Source: Arthrobacter sp. PGP41 (lineage in GTDB: Bacteria > Actinomycetota > Actinomycetes > Actinomycetales > Micrococcaceae). From it: a stretch of 64,000 bases of DNA. Below, piece by piece: positions 18,163 to 36,884 of the stretch. The notes under the pieces are model-generated. The model searched no databases and had not been told where the DNA came from. It saw only the letters and a program-made list of their open reading frames with translations. Both the position numbers and the translations under genes were made by a program. The number at the start of each line of letters is the position of its first letter. Positions within the stretch are counted from its first letter, which is position 1. The stretch lies in the NCBI RefSeq assembly GCF_002953935.1, contig NZ_CP026514.1, positions 3,100,001-3,164,000 of the forward strand, read 5' to 3'.

Positions 18163-18468
18163 CTACGAGAGCGGACCGCCGAAGATGTCGATGGTGCCTT
18201 CTTTGAGGGTGACAATCGCACGCTTGGTGTTCTTGCGGGTACCCCATCCGAATTTGGTGCGCTTGCGCTTACCGGCACGGTTGATGGTGTTGATCGAGTC
18301 GACCTTGACGGAGAAGATTTTCTCCACGGCCAGCTTGATCTCGGTCTTGTTCGACCGGGGGTCCACCAGGAAGGTGTACTTGCCCTCGTCGATCAGGCCG
18401 TAGCTCTTTTCCGACACGACGGGTGCAAGCACGACGTCGCGGGGATCCTTGATGGTGGCTGCACTCAC
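18163..18468 (-). CDS. rplW: 50S ribosomal protein L23
   Basis: 101-aa exit-site protein, docking point for trigger factor and SRP. Motifs: [21 protein letters not shown] and [21 protein letters not shown]. Its start overlaps the rplD stop by 4 nt. Confidence 0.98.
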   Translation of the reverse strand: MSAATIKDPRDVVLAPVVSEKSYGLIDEGKYTFLVDPRSNKTEIKLAVEKIFSVKVDSINTINRAGKRKRTKFGWGTRKNTKRAIVTLKEGTIDIFGGPLS

Positions 18469-19088
18469 TTGGCATCCTCCTCATTCTTTGCCACTGCCTT
18501 GCCGGCAACGAATGCGTCGTAGGCAGCCTTGGTGAAGACAACGTCATCAGACACGAGAACGTCGTAGGTGTTCAGCTGGTCTGCGTACAGAACGTGAACA
18601 CCGGCGAGGTTGCGCACGGACAGTGCAGCAACATCGTTGGCGCGCTCGATGACGACCAGCAGGTTCTTGCGGTCGGAGACGCCGCGCAGCGCTGCAAGTG
18701 CAGCCTTGGCGGAGGGCTTGGAGCCTTCTACCAGCTCGGCGACAACGTGGATGCGTCCGTTGCGTGCCCGGTCAGACAGTGCGCCGCGCAGTGCAGCAGC
18801 AATCATCTTCTTGGGAGTGCGCTGGCTGTAGTCACGCGGGGTGGGACCGTGGACAACGCCACCGCCGGTCATGTGGGGAGCACGGATTGAACCCTGACGG
18901 GCGCGGCCGGTGCCCTTCTGCTTGAACGGCTTGCGTCCTGCACCGGAAACTTCAGCGCGGGTCTTGGTCTTGTGGGTACCCTGGCGAGCAGCAGCGAGCT
19001 GGGCAACGACAACCTGGTGCAGCAGCGGCACGTTGGTCTGAACGTCGAAGATTTCTGCAGGCAGGTCAACCTGGACAGTGTTAGCCAT
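18465..19088 (-). CDS. rplD: 50S ribosomal protein L4
   Basis: 207-aa protein with the exit-tunnel loop [33 protein letters not shown] intact, then the globular end that in enterobacteria also controls the S10 operon. The gene ends overlapping rplW and follows rplC by 4 nt. Whether it autoregulates here is not visible. Confidence 0.98.
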   Translation of the reverse strand: MANTVQVDLPAEIFDVQTNVPLLHQVVVAQLAAARQGTHKTKTRAEVSGAGRKPFKQKGTGRARQGSIRAPHMTGGGVVHGPTPRDYSQRTPKKMIAAALRGALSDRARNGRIHVVAELVEGSKPSAKAALAALRGVSDRKNLLVVIERANDVAALSVRNLAGVHVLYADQLNTYDVLVSDDVVFTKAAYDAFVAGKAVAKNEEDAK

Positions 19089-19092
19089 TGGA

Positions 19093-19743
19093 CTAGGCTC
19101 CCTTCACGGCGGTGCGTACGAGGACGACCTGGCCGCGGGCGCCGGGAACGGCACCCTTGATAAGGAGCAGCGACTTCTCGACGTCAACCGCGTGAACCGT
19201 GAGGTTCAGCGTGGTGTGACGAACGGCGCCCATGCGGCCGGCCATTTTCATGCCCTTGAAGACGCGGCTCGGGGTGGATGCGCCACCGATTGAACCGGGC
19301 TTACGGTGGTTCTTGTGGGCACCGTGGGAAGCTCCAACGCCGTGGAAGCCGTGACGCTTCATAACACCGGCGAAGCCCTTACCCTTGGTGGTGCCGATGA
19401 CGTCGATCTTCTGGCCGGCTTCGAAGACCTCTACGGAGAGCTCCTGGCCCAGCTCGTACTCTGCAGCATCTGCGGTACGGAGTTCGACGACGTGGCGGCG
19501 AGGCGTGACGCCTGCCTTTTCAAAGTGACCAGCCAGCGGCTTGGTGACCTTGCGGGGATCGATCTGGCCGTAGCCGATCTGAACGGCGACGTAGCCATCA
19601 GCTTCTGCGTTGCGCAGCTGGGTGATGACGTTCGAATCTGCCTGGACCACAGTGACGGGGATGAGCTTGTTGTTCTCGTCCCAGACCTGGGTCATGCCGA
19701 GCTTCGTGCCCAGCAGGCCCTTTACGTTACGGGTTGCGGTCAT
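19093..19743 (-). CDS. rplC: 50S ribosomal protein L3
   Basis: 216-aa assembly initiator. It starts near [25 protein letters not shown]; the tip loop [28 protein letters not shown], which reaches the catalytic centre, is present. It lies 17 nt after rpsJ. Confidence 0.98.
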   Translation of the reverse strand: MTATRNVKGLLGTKLGMTQVWDENNKLIPVTVVQADSNVITQLRNAEADGYVAVQIGYGQIDPRKVTKPLAGHFEKAGVTPRRHVVELRTADAAEYELGQELSVEVFEAGQKIDVIGTTKGKGFAGVMKRHGFHGVGASHGAHKNHRKPGSIGGASTPSRVFKGMKMAGRMGAVRHTTLNLTVHAVDVEKSLLLIKGAVPGARGQVVLVRTAVKGA

Positions 19744-19760
19744 AGTCTCTCAGCACCTCC

Positions 19761-20069
19761 CTACAGCTTGATTTCGATGTTCACGTCAGCCGGCAGGTCG
19801 AGACGCATGAGCGAGTCAACAGCCTTCGGCGTGGGATCGATGATGTCGATAAGACGCTTGTGCGTGCGCATTTCGAAGTGCTCGCGGCTGTCCTTGTACT
19901 TGTGCGGAGAGCGGATCACGCAGTACACGTTCTTCTCCGTAGGCAGCGGCACGGGGCCCACTACCGTTGCGCCTGCGCGCGTGACCGTCTCAACGATCTT
20001 CCGTGCTGAAACGTCAATGACCTCGTGGTCGTATGACTTCAGCCGGATGCGGATTTTTTGTCCCGCCAT
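19761..20069 (-). CDS. rpsJ: 30S ribosomal protein S10 (NusE)
   Basis: 102-aa protein, also the NusE antitermination factor. It starts [19 protein letters not shown]; the [37 protein letters not shown] segment is diagnostic. First gene of the S10 operon, transcribed away from a divergent GH1 gene. Confidence 0.98.
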
Positions 20070-20479
20070 GTCGCCTGACTCTCTTTCAGTCTGTGCTTCC
20101 CCTGGTTAGGGCTGCCCTGTTCATTTCTCGTTGTATGGCTGCCGAAGCATTTGAAGTCGTAACTACCACCCGCCGCACAAACTGAATCCGGATGAATCCG
20201 GGTTCCTCACCTTGCCGGCGCAACCGACCCCCGCGGTCGGGCGTGTCGCGCTCTGCACGCATACAAATCCGCTATTCCATGGGGAGTGGGTTATGTTTGG
20301 TCTTCCACTTGGACCCTGGCATCCGGCATTATCCGGATCGGGACGCGAAGAAGCGCTTGAACAACTCATCTAGTATGCCGGAATTTGGCGGCAGAAGCGA
20401 ATCGGCGGTCCTGACGCCCGCCTTGGGCCGCCCGCCCGGGGCCATTGCCCCCGGTCCTTGCCGAATGGATGATAGGGGC
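20070..20479. other. Divergent intergenic region rpsJ / GH1 gene
   Basis: 410 nt without a gene. It must contain the S10 operon promoter (minus) and the GH1 promoter (plus). Visible elements: a TAGTTA -10-like box at about 20160 on the minus strand, a TAGTAT box at 20371-20376 on the plus strand, the inverted repeat ATCCGG-N6-CCGGAT near 20321-20338, and the direct repeat GAATCCG at about 20184 and 20194. None is decisive. Confidence 0.5.
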
Positions 20480-21916
20480 ATGACCCTCGAACGCACTGAA
20501 TCGGCGACGGAACTCGCCAGCCGCATGCCGCCGTCGTTCACTTTGGGGGTGGCCGCCGCCGCCTTCCAGATTGAAGGAGCATTGGCCGACGGCGGGCGCG
20601 GGCCCTCCGGCTGGGACGCCTTCGCCGAAAAGCCCGGCGCCATCGTGGACGGCCACTCCCCCGCCGTGGCGTGCGACCATTACAACAGGTTGCCGGAGGA
20701 CGTGGCCCTGCTGCAGGATCTTGGGGTGGATTCCTACCGCTTTTCACTGTCCTGGCCGAGGATCCAACCCGAAGGGCGCGGCGGTTTCAACAAAGAAGGC
20801 CTGGACTTCTACGACCGGCTCCTGGATCACCTGCTCGCGGCCGGGATCAGCCCCATGGCCACGCTCTACCACTGGGATACCCCGCTGCCGCTGGAACACG
20901 GCGGCGGCTGGATGAACCGGGAGACAGCCGAGCGCTTCGGCGAATATGCCAGTGCCGCGGGCGAACGGTTCGGGGACCGGGTGGCGCAGTGGGTCACCTT
21001 GAACGAGCCCGTCTCGGTGACCCTGAACGGTTATGCCCTGGGCGTCCATGCCCCCGGCCATGCGCTGATGTTCGATGCCCTCCCGTCCATCCACCACCAA
21101 CTGCTGGCCCACGGCCTCGGTGCCCAGGCCCTGCGGGCGGCCGGCGTAACCGGAGGCATCGGGGTGACCAACCTGCACGCCCCTGTGCGGCCCGCCAGCG
21201 GCAAGATAGGTGACCGGCTCGTGGCCCACCTCTATGACCTGCTGATGAACAGGATCTACGCAGATCCCGTGCTGCTGGGCCGCTACCCGAAGCTTCCCCT
21301 GTATGCCAAGCCGTGGCTGCGCTCTATCGGAAGGATCTCCGATGCCGATCTGCGCACCATCCACCAGCCACTGGACTTCTACGGCCTGAACTACTATTTC
21401 CCCGTGAAGGTTGCGTTGGGACGCGGCACGGCATCAATCCCGGCAGACGTCCACAAAGCGGTGGCCAGGCTCCCCTTCCACGAGGTGGGCTACCCGGAAT
21501 ACGACAGCACCGGATTTGGTTGGCCTGTGGCCCCGGATCACCTGGGTGTCCTGCTGAAGGAGCTCCACGACCGGTACGGCGAAGTTTTGCCGCCGGTGTT
21601 CATCACCGAGGGCGGCGCAAGCTTCCCGGAGCCCGAGACGGTGTCAGGAACGTTGCAGGACGAGGCGCGGGTGCGCTATTTGGCCACGCATCTCGGGGCG
21701 GCCCTTGATGCCACGGCGCCGGACGGGATCGCCTCCGGCGTGGACCTCCGCGGCTACTACGTGTGGACCCTCATGGACAACTTCGAGTGGGCGGCCGGAT
21801 ATTCACAACGCTTCGGACTGGTCCATGTGGACTTTGACACCCTGGCGCGCACGCCGAAACAGTCCTTCTACTGGTACCAGGCACTCAGCCGTGCGAGGAA
21901 GGCGCGCAGGACCTAG
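20480..21916 (+). CDS. GH1 family beta-glucosidase
   Basis: Glycoside hydrolase family 1 enzyme (478 aa) that cleaves beta-linked glucose or related sugars, probably cytosolic as no signal peptide is seen. Evidence: N-terminal FTLGVAAAAFQIEGA with GPSGWDAF; acid/base Glu in VTLNEPVSVTLNGY (near 174); nucleophile Glu in VFITEGGASF (near 376; family usual is ITENG); and VWTLMDNFEWAAGYSQRFGLVHVD near the end. The frame is open farther upstream, but the ATG at 20480 gives the family length. It is a plus-strand island between rpsJ and tuf, with no sugar transporter or regulator next to it. Exact substrate unknown. Confidence 0.92.
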   Translation: MTLERTESATELASRMPPSFTLGVAAAAFQIEGALADGGRGPSGWDAFAEKPGAIVDGHSPAVACDHYNRLPEDVALLQDLGVDSYRFSLSWPRIQPEGRGGFNKEGLDFYDRLLDHLLAAGISPMATLYHWDTPLPLEHGGGWMNRETAERFGEYASAAGERFGDRVAQWVTLNEPVSVTLNGYALGVHAPGHALMFDALPSIHHQLLAHGLGAQALRAAGVTGGIGVTNLHAPVRPASGKIGDRLVAHLYDLLMNRIYADPVLLGRYPKLPLYAKPWLRSIGRISDADLRTIHQPLDFYGLNYYFPVKVALGRGTASIPADVHKAVARLPFHEVGYPEYDSTGFGWPVAPDHLGVLLKELHDRYGEVLPPVFITEGGASFPEPETVSGTLQDEARVRYLATHLGAALDATAPDGIASGVDLRGYYVWTLMDNFEWAAGYSQRFGLVHVDFDTLARTPKQSFYWYQALSRARKARRT

Positions 21917-21947
21917 TTTGCGCTCCCGGTAAGGCTGCCGGGAGCCG

Positions 21948-22073
21948 CTACAACTTTTTGTTTGCCCTGTTAATGCGTTTCGCGCGGTCGATCTCGTGGC
22001 GGAAATGCCTCTTGGCCCAAAACACGCCGGCCACGACGGCAACAGCGATGATCAGGAAAATTAGCCAGGTCAC
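21948..22073 (-). CDS. Small single-pass membrane protein, 41 aa
   Basis: Begins GTG and reads VTWLIFLIIAVAVVAGVFWA, one hydrophobic helix, then a basic amphipathic tail with KRHFRHEIDRAKRINRANKKL. The ribosome binding site AAAGGAG sits 6 nt before the GTG. It lies downstream of the tuf terminator on the same strand and converges with the GH1 gene. No known family recognised. The good ribosome binding site and typical membrane-plus-basic layout make it a likely real gene. Confidence 0.7.
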   Translation of the reverse strand: MTWLIFLIIAVAVVAGVFWAKRHFRHEIDRAKRINRANKKL

Positions 22074-22121
22074 GGTGGACTCCTTTCGGTCCAGCAACAC
22101 TATCAGGCGGCGTTAACGGAA

Positions 22122-22159
22122 AAGAACAGCCCCGCTGCAGTAGCAGCGGGGCTGTTCTT
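22122..22159 (-). terminator. Intrinsic terminator of tuf
   Basis: 17-bp perfect stem AAGAACAGCCCCGCTGC/GCAGCGGGGCTGTTCTT with a 4-nt loop, followed on the minus strand by TTCC after the T-rich stem end. It lies 15 nt after the tuf stop. Confidence 0.85.
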
Positions 22160-22173
22160 CAGTTCAACAAGAA

Positions 22174-23364
22174 TTACTTGATGATCTTGGTAACGCGTCC
22201 TGAACCAACGGTGCGGCCGCCTTCGCGGATTGCGAAGCCGAGGCCCTCTTCCATTGCGATCGGCTGGATGAGCGCAACGGTCATCTCAGTGTTGTCGCCA
22301 GGCATAACCATTTCCGTGCCCTCGGGCAGGGTGATAACGCCGGTTACGTCCGTGGTACGGAAGTAGAACTGCGGGCGGTAGTTGGAGTAGAACGGGTTGT
22401 GACGTCCGCCTTCGTCCTTGGAGAGGATGTAGACGTTAGCCTCGAAGTCGGTGTGCGGGGTGATGGAACCCGGCTTGACAACAACCTGGCCACGCTCGAC
22501 ATCGTCGCGCTTCAGACCGCGGAGCAGGAGGCCACAGTTCTCGCCGGCCCATGCTTCGTCGAGCTGCTTGTGGAACATCTCGATACCGGTAACCGTGGTC
22601 TTCTGGACCGGGCGGATGCCGACGATCTCGACCTCAGAGTTGATGGCGAGGGTTCCACGCTCGGCGCGGCCCGTAACAACGGTGCCACGGCCGGTGATGG
22701 TGAAGACGTCCTCGATCGGCATCAGGAAGGGCTTGTCGCGGTCGCGGATGGGGTCCGGAACGGACTCGTCCACAGCAGCCATCAGGTCCTCAACGGACTT
22801 GACCCACTCGGGGTCGCCTTCGAGGGCCTTGAGGCCGGAAACGCGCACAACCGGTGCTTCGTCGCCATCGAAGCCCTGCGAGCTGAGGAGCTCACGAACT
22901 TCCATTTCAACGAGGTCCAGCAGTTCCTCATCGTCAACCATGTCGGCCTTGTTCAGGGCGACCAGCAGGTAGGGAACACCAACCTGGCGGGCGAGCAGAA
23001 CGTGCTCGCGGGTCTGTGCCATGGGGCCATCGGTAGCAGCAACCACGAGGATTGCGCCGTCCATCTGGGCAGCACCGGTGATCATGTTCTTGATGTAGTC
23101 AGCGTGACCGGGAGCGTCTACGTGTGCGTAGTGGCGCTTCTCGGTCTGGTACTCCACGTGGGAGATGTTGATGGTAATACCACGCTGACGCTCTTCGGGA
23201 GCAGAGTCGATCGACGCGAAGTCGCGCTTCTCGTTGAGATCCGGGTACTTGTCGTACAGCACCTTGGAAATGGCGGCCGTCAACGTCGTCTTACCGTGGT
23301 CAACGTGACCAATGGTGCCGATGTTAACGTGCGGCTTAGTCCGCTCGAACTTTGCCTTTGCCAC
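22174..23364 (-). CDS. tuf: Elongation factor Tu
   Basis: GTPase that delivers aminoacyl-tRNA (396 aa). G1 [10 protein letters not shown]3 [13 protein letters not shown]4 NKADMVDD, and domains 2-3 with [18 protein letters not shown] and the C-terminal [15 protein letters not shown] are all intact. The ribosome binding site AGGAGG precedes the ATG. A 264-nt gap to fusA carries its own promoter candidates, and a strong terminator follows. Confidence 0.99.
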   Translation of the reverse strand: MAKAKFERTKPHVNIGTIGHVDHGKTTLTAAISKVLYDKYPDLNEKRDFASIDSAPEERQRGITINISHVEYQTEKRHYAHVDAPGHADYIKNMITGAAQMDGAILVVAATDGPMAQTREHVLLARQVGVPYLLVALNKADMVDDEELLDLVEMEVRELLSSQGFDGDEAPVVRVSGLKALEGDPEWVKSVEDLMAAVDESVPDPIRDRDKPFLMPIEDVFTITGRGTVVTGRAERGTLAINSEVEIVGIRPVQKTTVTGIEMFHKQLDEAWAGENCGLLLRGLKRDDVERGQVVVKPGSITPHTDFEANVYILSKDEGGRHNPFYSNYRPQFYFRTTDVTGVITLPEGTEMVMPGDNTEMTVALIQPIAMEEGLGFAIREGGRTVGSGRVTKIIK

Positions 23365-23433
23365 AGGTTCCTCCTAGAACGTTTTCAAATGACGTACCCT
23401 TCAGCCGCGCTTGTCGCGGCGGAAACTCAGGTA

Positions 23434-23463
23434 AGTCTACTTGGGGGGCTTTGGATTGGTGAA
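23434..23463 (-). promoter_or_regulatory. Candidate tuf promoter
   Basis: Minus strand TTCACC, 18 bp, TAGACT, 70 nt before the tuf ATG. A second TAGTAT -10-like box lies upstream at 23483-23488. Confidence 0.5.
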
Positions 23464-23628
23464 ATTGCAGATTCAGGAACTAATACTAGTGCCTTGAGCC
23501 TGTTCGTGCAGATGGCCGAAACCCGGCTTGACCGGATGAATCCGACCGGCCCGGCCACCTGCACCGGCTGCGCTGTCCGCTTCCGGCAGGCGCACCCGAG
23601 GTTATTCGCTTAGAAAAGTCCCAGGGGA

Positions 23629-25743
<2,115 letters not shown>

Positions 25744-25773
25744 GGGGTCTCCTTTTGGGATTGACTACGCGTT

Positions 25774-25801
25774 CGCCGCCGGCTCGGTTGAGCCGGCGGC
25801 G
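25774..25801. repeat. 12-bp perfect stem-loop between rpsG and fusA
   Basis: Arms CGCCGCCGGCTC/GAGCCGGCGGCG with a 4-nt loop, in the 69-nt intergenic gap. There is no T-tract, so a processing or attenuation hairpin is more likely than a terminator. Confidence 0.75.
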
Positions 25802-25812
25802 CCCGGGGAGTA

Positions 25813-26283
25813 TTACCAGCGGTAGTGTGCGAAGGCCTTGTTGGACTCGGCCATCTTGTGGGTGTCTTCGCGACGCTTCACAGCGGCACCGAGACCGTTG
25901 GATGCATCCAGGATTTCGTTCTGGAGGCGCTCGGTCATCGTCTTTTCGCGGCGGGCCTTGGAGTAGCCAACCAGCCAACGCAGTGCGAGGGCGGTGGAGC
26001 GGCCCGGCTTGACCTCGACCGGAACCTGGTAGGTTGCGCCACCAACACGGCGTGAGCGGACCTCAAGGGAAGGCTTGACGTTGTCCATGGCCTTCTTGAG
26101 GGCTGCTACGGGGTCGCCGCCGGACTTGGCACGGGCGCCTTCGAGGGCACCGTAGACGATGCGCTCTGCAGTGGACTTCTTGCCGTCAACGAGCACCTTG
26201 TTGATGAGCTGGGTGACCAGCGGGGAACCGTAAACGGGATCTAGTACGAGCGGCCGCTTGGGGGCCGGACCCTTGCGAGGCAT
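25813..26283 (-). CDS. rpsG: 30S ribosomal protein S7
   Basis: 156-aa head protein. It starts [21 protein letters not shown] and includes [26 protein letters not shown], the S7 signature. The longer upstream frame only adds translated rpsL sequence; the ATG at 26283, one base after the rpsL stop, fits the family length. Confidence 0.98.
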   Translation of the reverse strand: MPRKGPAPKRPLVLDPVYGSPLVTQLINKVLVDGKKSTAERIVYGALEGARAKSGGDPVAALKKAMDNVKPSLEVRSRRVGGATYQVPVEVKPGRSTALALRWLVGYSKARREKTMTERLQNEILDASNGLGAAVKRREDTHKMAESNKAFAHYRW

Positions 26284-26284
26284 A

Positions 26285-26659
26285 TTACTTCTTCTCCATC
26301 TTTGCGCCGTAGCGGCTGCGTGCCTGCTTACGGTTCTTGACACCCTGGGTATCGAGGGCGCCACGGACGATCTTGTAGCGGACACCCGGAAGGTCCTTCA
26401 CACGACCACCGCGAACGAGCACAATGGAGTGCTCCTGCAGGTTGTGGCCAACACCGGGGATGTAGGCGGTAACTTCCACGCCGCCGTTGAGGCGCACACG
26501 GGCCACCTTACGCAGAGCCGAGTTCGGCTTCTTCGGGGTGGTGGTGTAGACGCGGGTGCAGACACCGCGGCGCATGGGGCTGCCCTTAAGCGCGGGAGCC
26601 TTGGTCTTTGAGACCTTAGGCGTGCGGCCCTTGCGGACCAGCTGGTTAATCGTAGGCAC
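26285..26659 (-). CDS. rpsL: 30S ribosomal protein S12
   Basis: 124-aa decoding-centre protein. I place the start at the GTG at 26659, giving [12 protein letters not shown] with GGAG upstream; the extension of 30 residues upstream is not S12-like. The streptomycin-related segments [12 protein letters not shown] and [12 protein letters not shown] keep both lysines, so the sequence is of the usual drug-sensitive type. First gene of the rpsL-rpsG-fusA unit. Confidence 0.97.
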   Translation of the reverse strand: MPTINQLVRKGRTPKVSKTKAPALKGSPMRRGVCTRVYTTTPKKPNSALRKVARVRLNGGVEVTAYIPGVGHNLQEHSIVLVRGGRVKDLPGVRYKIVRGALDTQGVKNRKQARSRYGAKMEKK

Positions 26660-26940
26660 TCTCGTGTTCTCCGTTTTATCCGGAGTGGCCGCTTCCGGCC
26701 ACTCTCCTTTGCGTTGCCCCGCCGCCCGGGCCTTGAAGAAGTTCTCCATGGCGGCGAAGGCGAAGCCTTAATAGTCGGATCGCATCCAAAGGAACTGACT
26801 CGCGTCTTCAATGGCCCCTAGGCATGCAAAAATGTGGCATACGTTGCACAAGAACCCTGCAAACCGGAAACGTCGCTCTGGTTCAGCCTTTCAGCTGGTA
26901 CCGGCGCACTCATCCACTGCCACAATAACAATTGGTAACA

Positions 26941-26970
26941 AGTCTAGCATGGACGGGCTCCACGCCTTAA
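26941..26970 (-). promoter_or_regulatory. Candidate promoter of rpsL-rpsG-fusA
   Basis: Minus strand TTAAGG, 18 bp, TAGACT. The -10 is good and matches others in this window; the -35 is weak. It would start a leader of about 275 nt. Confidence 0.45.
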
Positions 26971-27006
26971 TCAGGCCGTACTCCCCCGGTGCACCCGGGC
27001 TTAAAC

Positions 27007-27073
27007 AGCAACGCGGGGTCACTACGTGCCCAATCCGGGGTGCGGATTGGGCCGTAAGTGACCACGCGTTGCT
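27007..27073. repeat. 67-bp imperfect palindrome after rpoC
   Basis: Two 31-nt arms starting AGCAACGCG and ending CCAATCCG, about 26 of 31 positions matching, around a 5-nt centre. It begins 8 nt beyond the rpoC stop. It could serve as a rpoC transcript terminator or be a dispersed repeat; no clear T-tract. Confidence 0.7.
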
Positions 27074-27080
27074 TTAGGGG

Positions 27081-30980
<3,900 letters not shown>

Positions 30981-31042
30981 ATGGTCCCTGTTCTCTCTTG
31001 TTCTCTAAATTCTGAAGTCTTGGGTGCGGGATGAGGAAGGAG

Positions 31043-31072
31043 GACGACGACGGGCACCGGCCCGTCGTCGTC
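31043..31072. repeat. 13-bp perfect stem-loop between rpoB and rpoC
   Basis: Arms GACGACGACGGGC/GCCCGTCGTCGTC with loop ACCG. No T-tract on the minus strand. Probably an mRNA processing or stability element inside the rpoBC transcript. Confidence 0.75.
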
Positions 31073-31079
31073 GGACTCC

Positions 31080-34589
<3,510 letters not shown>

Positions 34590-34828
34590 GAGGGATCCTT
34601 CCACAGACCTTCAGGCGTTTTCAGATCTCCCCCGCTGTGCACCCTGCGGAATGCTCCGCAGTGCTACCAGTCCGGTTCCGCTATATGACCCGGGGCCCGT
34701 GCTGACCATGCTGTGACGTTGTTGACGGCACGTTGATTGTCAGCTGCCAGGCAAAGCCCACCGCTATATGAAGGCTGAAGGTAAACAGGGAAGACGCAAA
34801 TATCTACGATACGGCAAAATAACCTACA

Positions 34829-34857
34829 TGTCTACCCCACATCCGGCCCGATTGCAA
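34829..34857 (-). promoter_or_regulatory. Promoter of rpoB-rpoC
   Basis: Minus strand TTGCAA, exactly 17 bp, TAGACA. Both boxes and the spacing fit a housekeeping sigma-70 type promoter. Leader about 230 nt. Confidence 0.6.
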
Positions 34858-34990
34858 GCACCGGTTTCCGCCCAGCTCTACGGCACCATTTGAAGGGGCC
34901 CCCTGAACAAGCCCCGGGACGCCACCCGCTTTCCGGGATGCACCTCGCTTTGCGGAATGCACCTGGCGGGACCGGCGTTTGAATAGTTAG

Positions 34991-35004
34991 GTGACCAGGG
35001 TCAC
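34991..35004. promoter_or_regulatory. Candidate operator before the thiolase gene
   Basis: 14-bp inverted repeat GTGACC-AG-GGTCAC, 47 nt before the thiolase ATG. It could bind a dimeric regulator; none is encoded nearby. Confidence 0.3.
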
Positions 35005-35050
35005 GGTACCCTTGGTGGCCTACACCGAAAATAGACCGGAAGAGATAACC

Positions 35051-36250
35051 ATGGGCAACTCTCCTGACAACACTGACGTTGTCATACTCGCAGCAGCGCG
35101 CACACCGCAGGGCCGGATCAACGGTCAACTGGCAAGCTTCACCGCGGTGGAGCTCGGGGCCCGCGCCATCAAGGCTGCCCTGGAAGCCAGCGGCGTGGGC
35201 GCCGCCGACGTGGACGCCGTCATCATGGGCCAGGTGCTGCAGGCGGGCGCCGGCCAGAACCCCGCCCGGCAAAGCTCCATTGGCGCCGGCATCGGCTGGG
35301 ACGTCCCTGCCGTGACCGTGAACAAGGTGTGCCTGTCCGGGCTCACCGCGGTGATCGACGCTGCCCGCCTGATCCGGGCCGGGGAGGCGGACGTTGTGGT
35401 GGCCGGCGGCCAGGAATCCATGACCCGGGCCCCGCACCTGCTGCCCGGCTCCAGGCAGGGGTGGACGTACGGCTCAATCCAGGCACTGGACGCCGCCGCC
35501 CACGATGGCCTGACTGACGCCTTCGACGGCCAGTCCATGGGCCTCTCCACCGAGACCCGCAACCTGGCCCTGGGGATTGACCGGACCTCCCAGGACAACG
35601 TCGCGGCGCAGTCCCACCAACGTGCCGCGCTGGCTGCCAAGAATGGAACGTTCGACGACGAGATCGTCCCGGTCAGCGTGAAGCAGCGCAAGGGCGACCC
35701 CATCGTGGTGTCCACGGACGAAGGGGTCCGGCCCAACACTTCCGTGGATTCCCTCGCCGGCCTGCGCGCCGCCTTCGTCACGGACGGCACCATCACCGCC
35801 GGGAACTCCTCTCCCCTGTCCGACGGGGCGGCCGCCCTTGTGCTGGCCTCCCGCGGTTATGCGGAGAAACACGGCCTTGAGTACCTTGCTGTGGTTGGGA
35901 AGCCCGGGCAGGTGGCAGGACCGGACAACTCGCTGCACTCCCAGCCGTCCAACGCCATCCGGGACGCTTTGGCACGGGCGGGCTGGACCGCTGCTGACCT
36001 CGACTTCATTGAAATCAACGAGGCCTTCGGATCGGTGGCGGTGCAGTCACTGAAGGACTTGGACTACCCGCTTGAGAGGTGCAATATCCATGGCGGGGCA
36101 ATTGCGCTGGGCCACCCTATCGGGGCCTCCGGCGCCCGCCTGGCCGTGCATGCAGCCCATGAACTCAAGCGCCGCGGAACCGGCAAGGCGGCAGTGTCCC
36201 TGTGCGGCGGCGGCGGGCAGGGCGAAGCGCTCCTGCTGTACCGCGACTAA
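35051..36250 (+). CDS. Acetyl-CoA C-acetyltransferase (thiolase)
   Basis: Condenses or cleaves acetoacetyl-CoA-type thioesters (399 aa). Nucleophilic Cys in NKVCLSGL (near 94), [12 protein letters not shown], the C-terminal [17 protein letters not shown] with catalytic His and [12 protein letters not shown] with the second Cys are all present. The ATG at 35051 follows GGAAGAG. The stop overlaps the start of the YbaK-like gene. Whether it works in degradation or in biosynthesis (e.g. PHB or mevalonate) is not shown by the neighbours. Confidence 0.93.
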   Translation: MGNSPDNTDVVILAAARTPQGRINGQLASFTAVELGARAIKAALEASGVGAADVDAVIMGQVLQAGAGQNPARQSSIGAGIGWDVPAVTVNKVCLSGLTAVIDAARLIRAGEADVVVAGGQESMTRAPHLLPGSRQGWTYGSIQALDAAAHDGLTDAFDGQSMGLSTETRNLALGIDRTSQDNVAAQSHQRAALAAKNGTFDDEIVPVSVKQRKGDPIVVSTDEGVRPNTSVDSLAGLRAAFVTDGTITAGNSSPLSDGAAALVLASRGYAEKHGLEYLAVVGKPGQVAGPDNSLHSQPSNAIRDALARAGWTAADLDFIEINEAFGSVAVQSLKDLDYPLERCNIHGGAIALGHPIGASGARLAVHAAHELKRRGTGKAAVSLCGGGGQGEALLLYRD

Positions 36251-36747
36251 TGGCGGGCCAGATCAGGAAGGACGCGGACGGCGTCGGACATGGACGCTTC
36301 CTGGCCGATGCCGCCGCCCGCGGCCTGCAGGTGGACGTCGTCGAAAGACCCGCCGCCAAAAGCCTCGAGGAAGCAGCCGGCATCCTGGGAATCACGCCGG
36401 GGGACATCGTGAAGTCGCTGGTGGTCAAGCACAAGGACGGCTCGTTCCTGTTTGCGCTGATTCCCGGCGACCGCCAGATCTCGTGGCCCAAACTGCGGAC
36501 ACTGGTGGGCGTCAACAAGCTGTCGCTGCCGCCCGCGGACGTGGCCCTGGATGCAACCGGCTATGAACGCGGCACCATCACCCCGCTGGGCAGCACCAAG
36601 AGCTGGCCGGTCTATGCGGACTCCACCGTGACCGGGCGCAGGATCTCGATGGGCTCAGGGGCCCACGGCTACAGTGCCTTCGTGGACGCGGACGCCCTGA
36701 CCGCAGCACTGGGTGCCGTGGTCGCGGACATCAGCGACCCCGCCTGA
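36250..36747 (+). CDS. YbaK/EbsC-type aminoacyl-tRNA deacylase
   Basis: 165-aa protein of the YbaK family, which hydrolyses mischarged tRNA such as Cys-tRNA(Pro). Motifs: AAKSLEEAAGILGITPGDIVKSLVVK with the conserved Lys, then GYERGTITPLGS and the RRISMGSGAHGYSAFV end. The ATG overlaps the thiolase stop (TAATG), so the two are translationally coupled. Specificity is inferred from the family only. Confidence 0.87.
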   Translation: MAGQIRKDADGVGHGRFLADAAARGLQVDVVERPAAKSLEEAAGILGITPGDIVKSLVVKHKDGSFLFALIPGDRQISWPKLRTLVGVNKLSLPPADVALDATGYERGTITPLGSTKSWPVYADSTVTGRRISMGSGAHGYSAFVDADALTAALGAVVADISDPA

Positions 36748-36757
36748 CCTCCCCGGA

Positions 36758-36823
36758 CCCAACTAGGTAGCGCCAAGTGTCGTTTTGAACCCTCAAAACG
36801 ACACTTAGCGCTACCTAGTTGGG
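36758..36823. repeat. 66-bp near-perfect palindrome between ybaK-like gene and rplL
   Basis: 31-nt arms CCCAACTAGGTAGCGCCAAG... and reverse complement differing at one position, 4-nt loop ACCC. It lies between convergent genes, just before the rplL terminator. Its sequence is unlike the other two palindrome families in the window. Confidence 0.85.
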
Positions 36824-36833
36824 CTGGGAACGC

Positions 36834-36868
36834 AAAAGCCCCGCCCACTAGATGTGGGCGGGGCTTTT
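36834..36868 (-). terminator. Intrinsic terminator of rplJ-rplL
   Basis: 15-bp stem AAAAGCCCCGCCCAC/GTGGGCGGGGCTTTT with a short loop, ending in TTTT on both strands. It lies 17 nt after the rplL stop. Confidence 0.85.
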
Positions 36869-36884
36869 CGTGGAAAAGGCGCTG

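Larger units (their letters stand above)
26660..27080. other. rpoC / rpsL intergenic region
   Basis: 421 nt without a gene. It holds a 67-bp imperfect palindrome just after rpoC, a promoter candidate for rpsL and then a long leader of about 270 nt. No recognised riboswitch. Confidence 0.7.
34590..35050. other. Divergent intergenic region rpoB / thiolase
   Basis: 461 nt without a gene. It contains the rpoB promoter at 34829-34857, a long rpoB leader with two copies of CCGCTATATGA (34678-34688, 34761-34771) and a hairpin TGCGGAATGCTCCGCA, plus a GTGACC-AG-GGTCAC palindrome at 34991-35004 before the thiolase. Confidence 0.7.

Noticed and set aside
20192..20479. N-terminal extension of the GH1 gene
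   Set aside because: Would add 96 residues without similarity to GH1 and cover the promoter region; ATG at 20480 gives the family length.
26660..26749. N-terminal extension of rpsL
   Set aside because: Not S12-like; the GTG at 26659 has a ribosome binding site and starts at the conserved VPTINQL.
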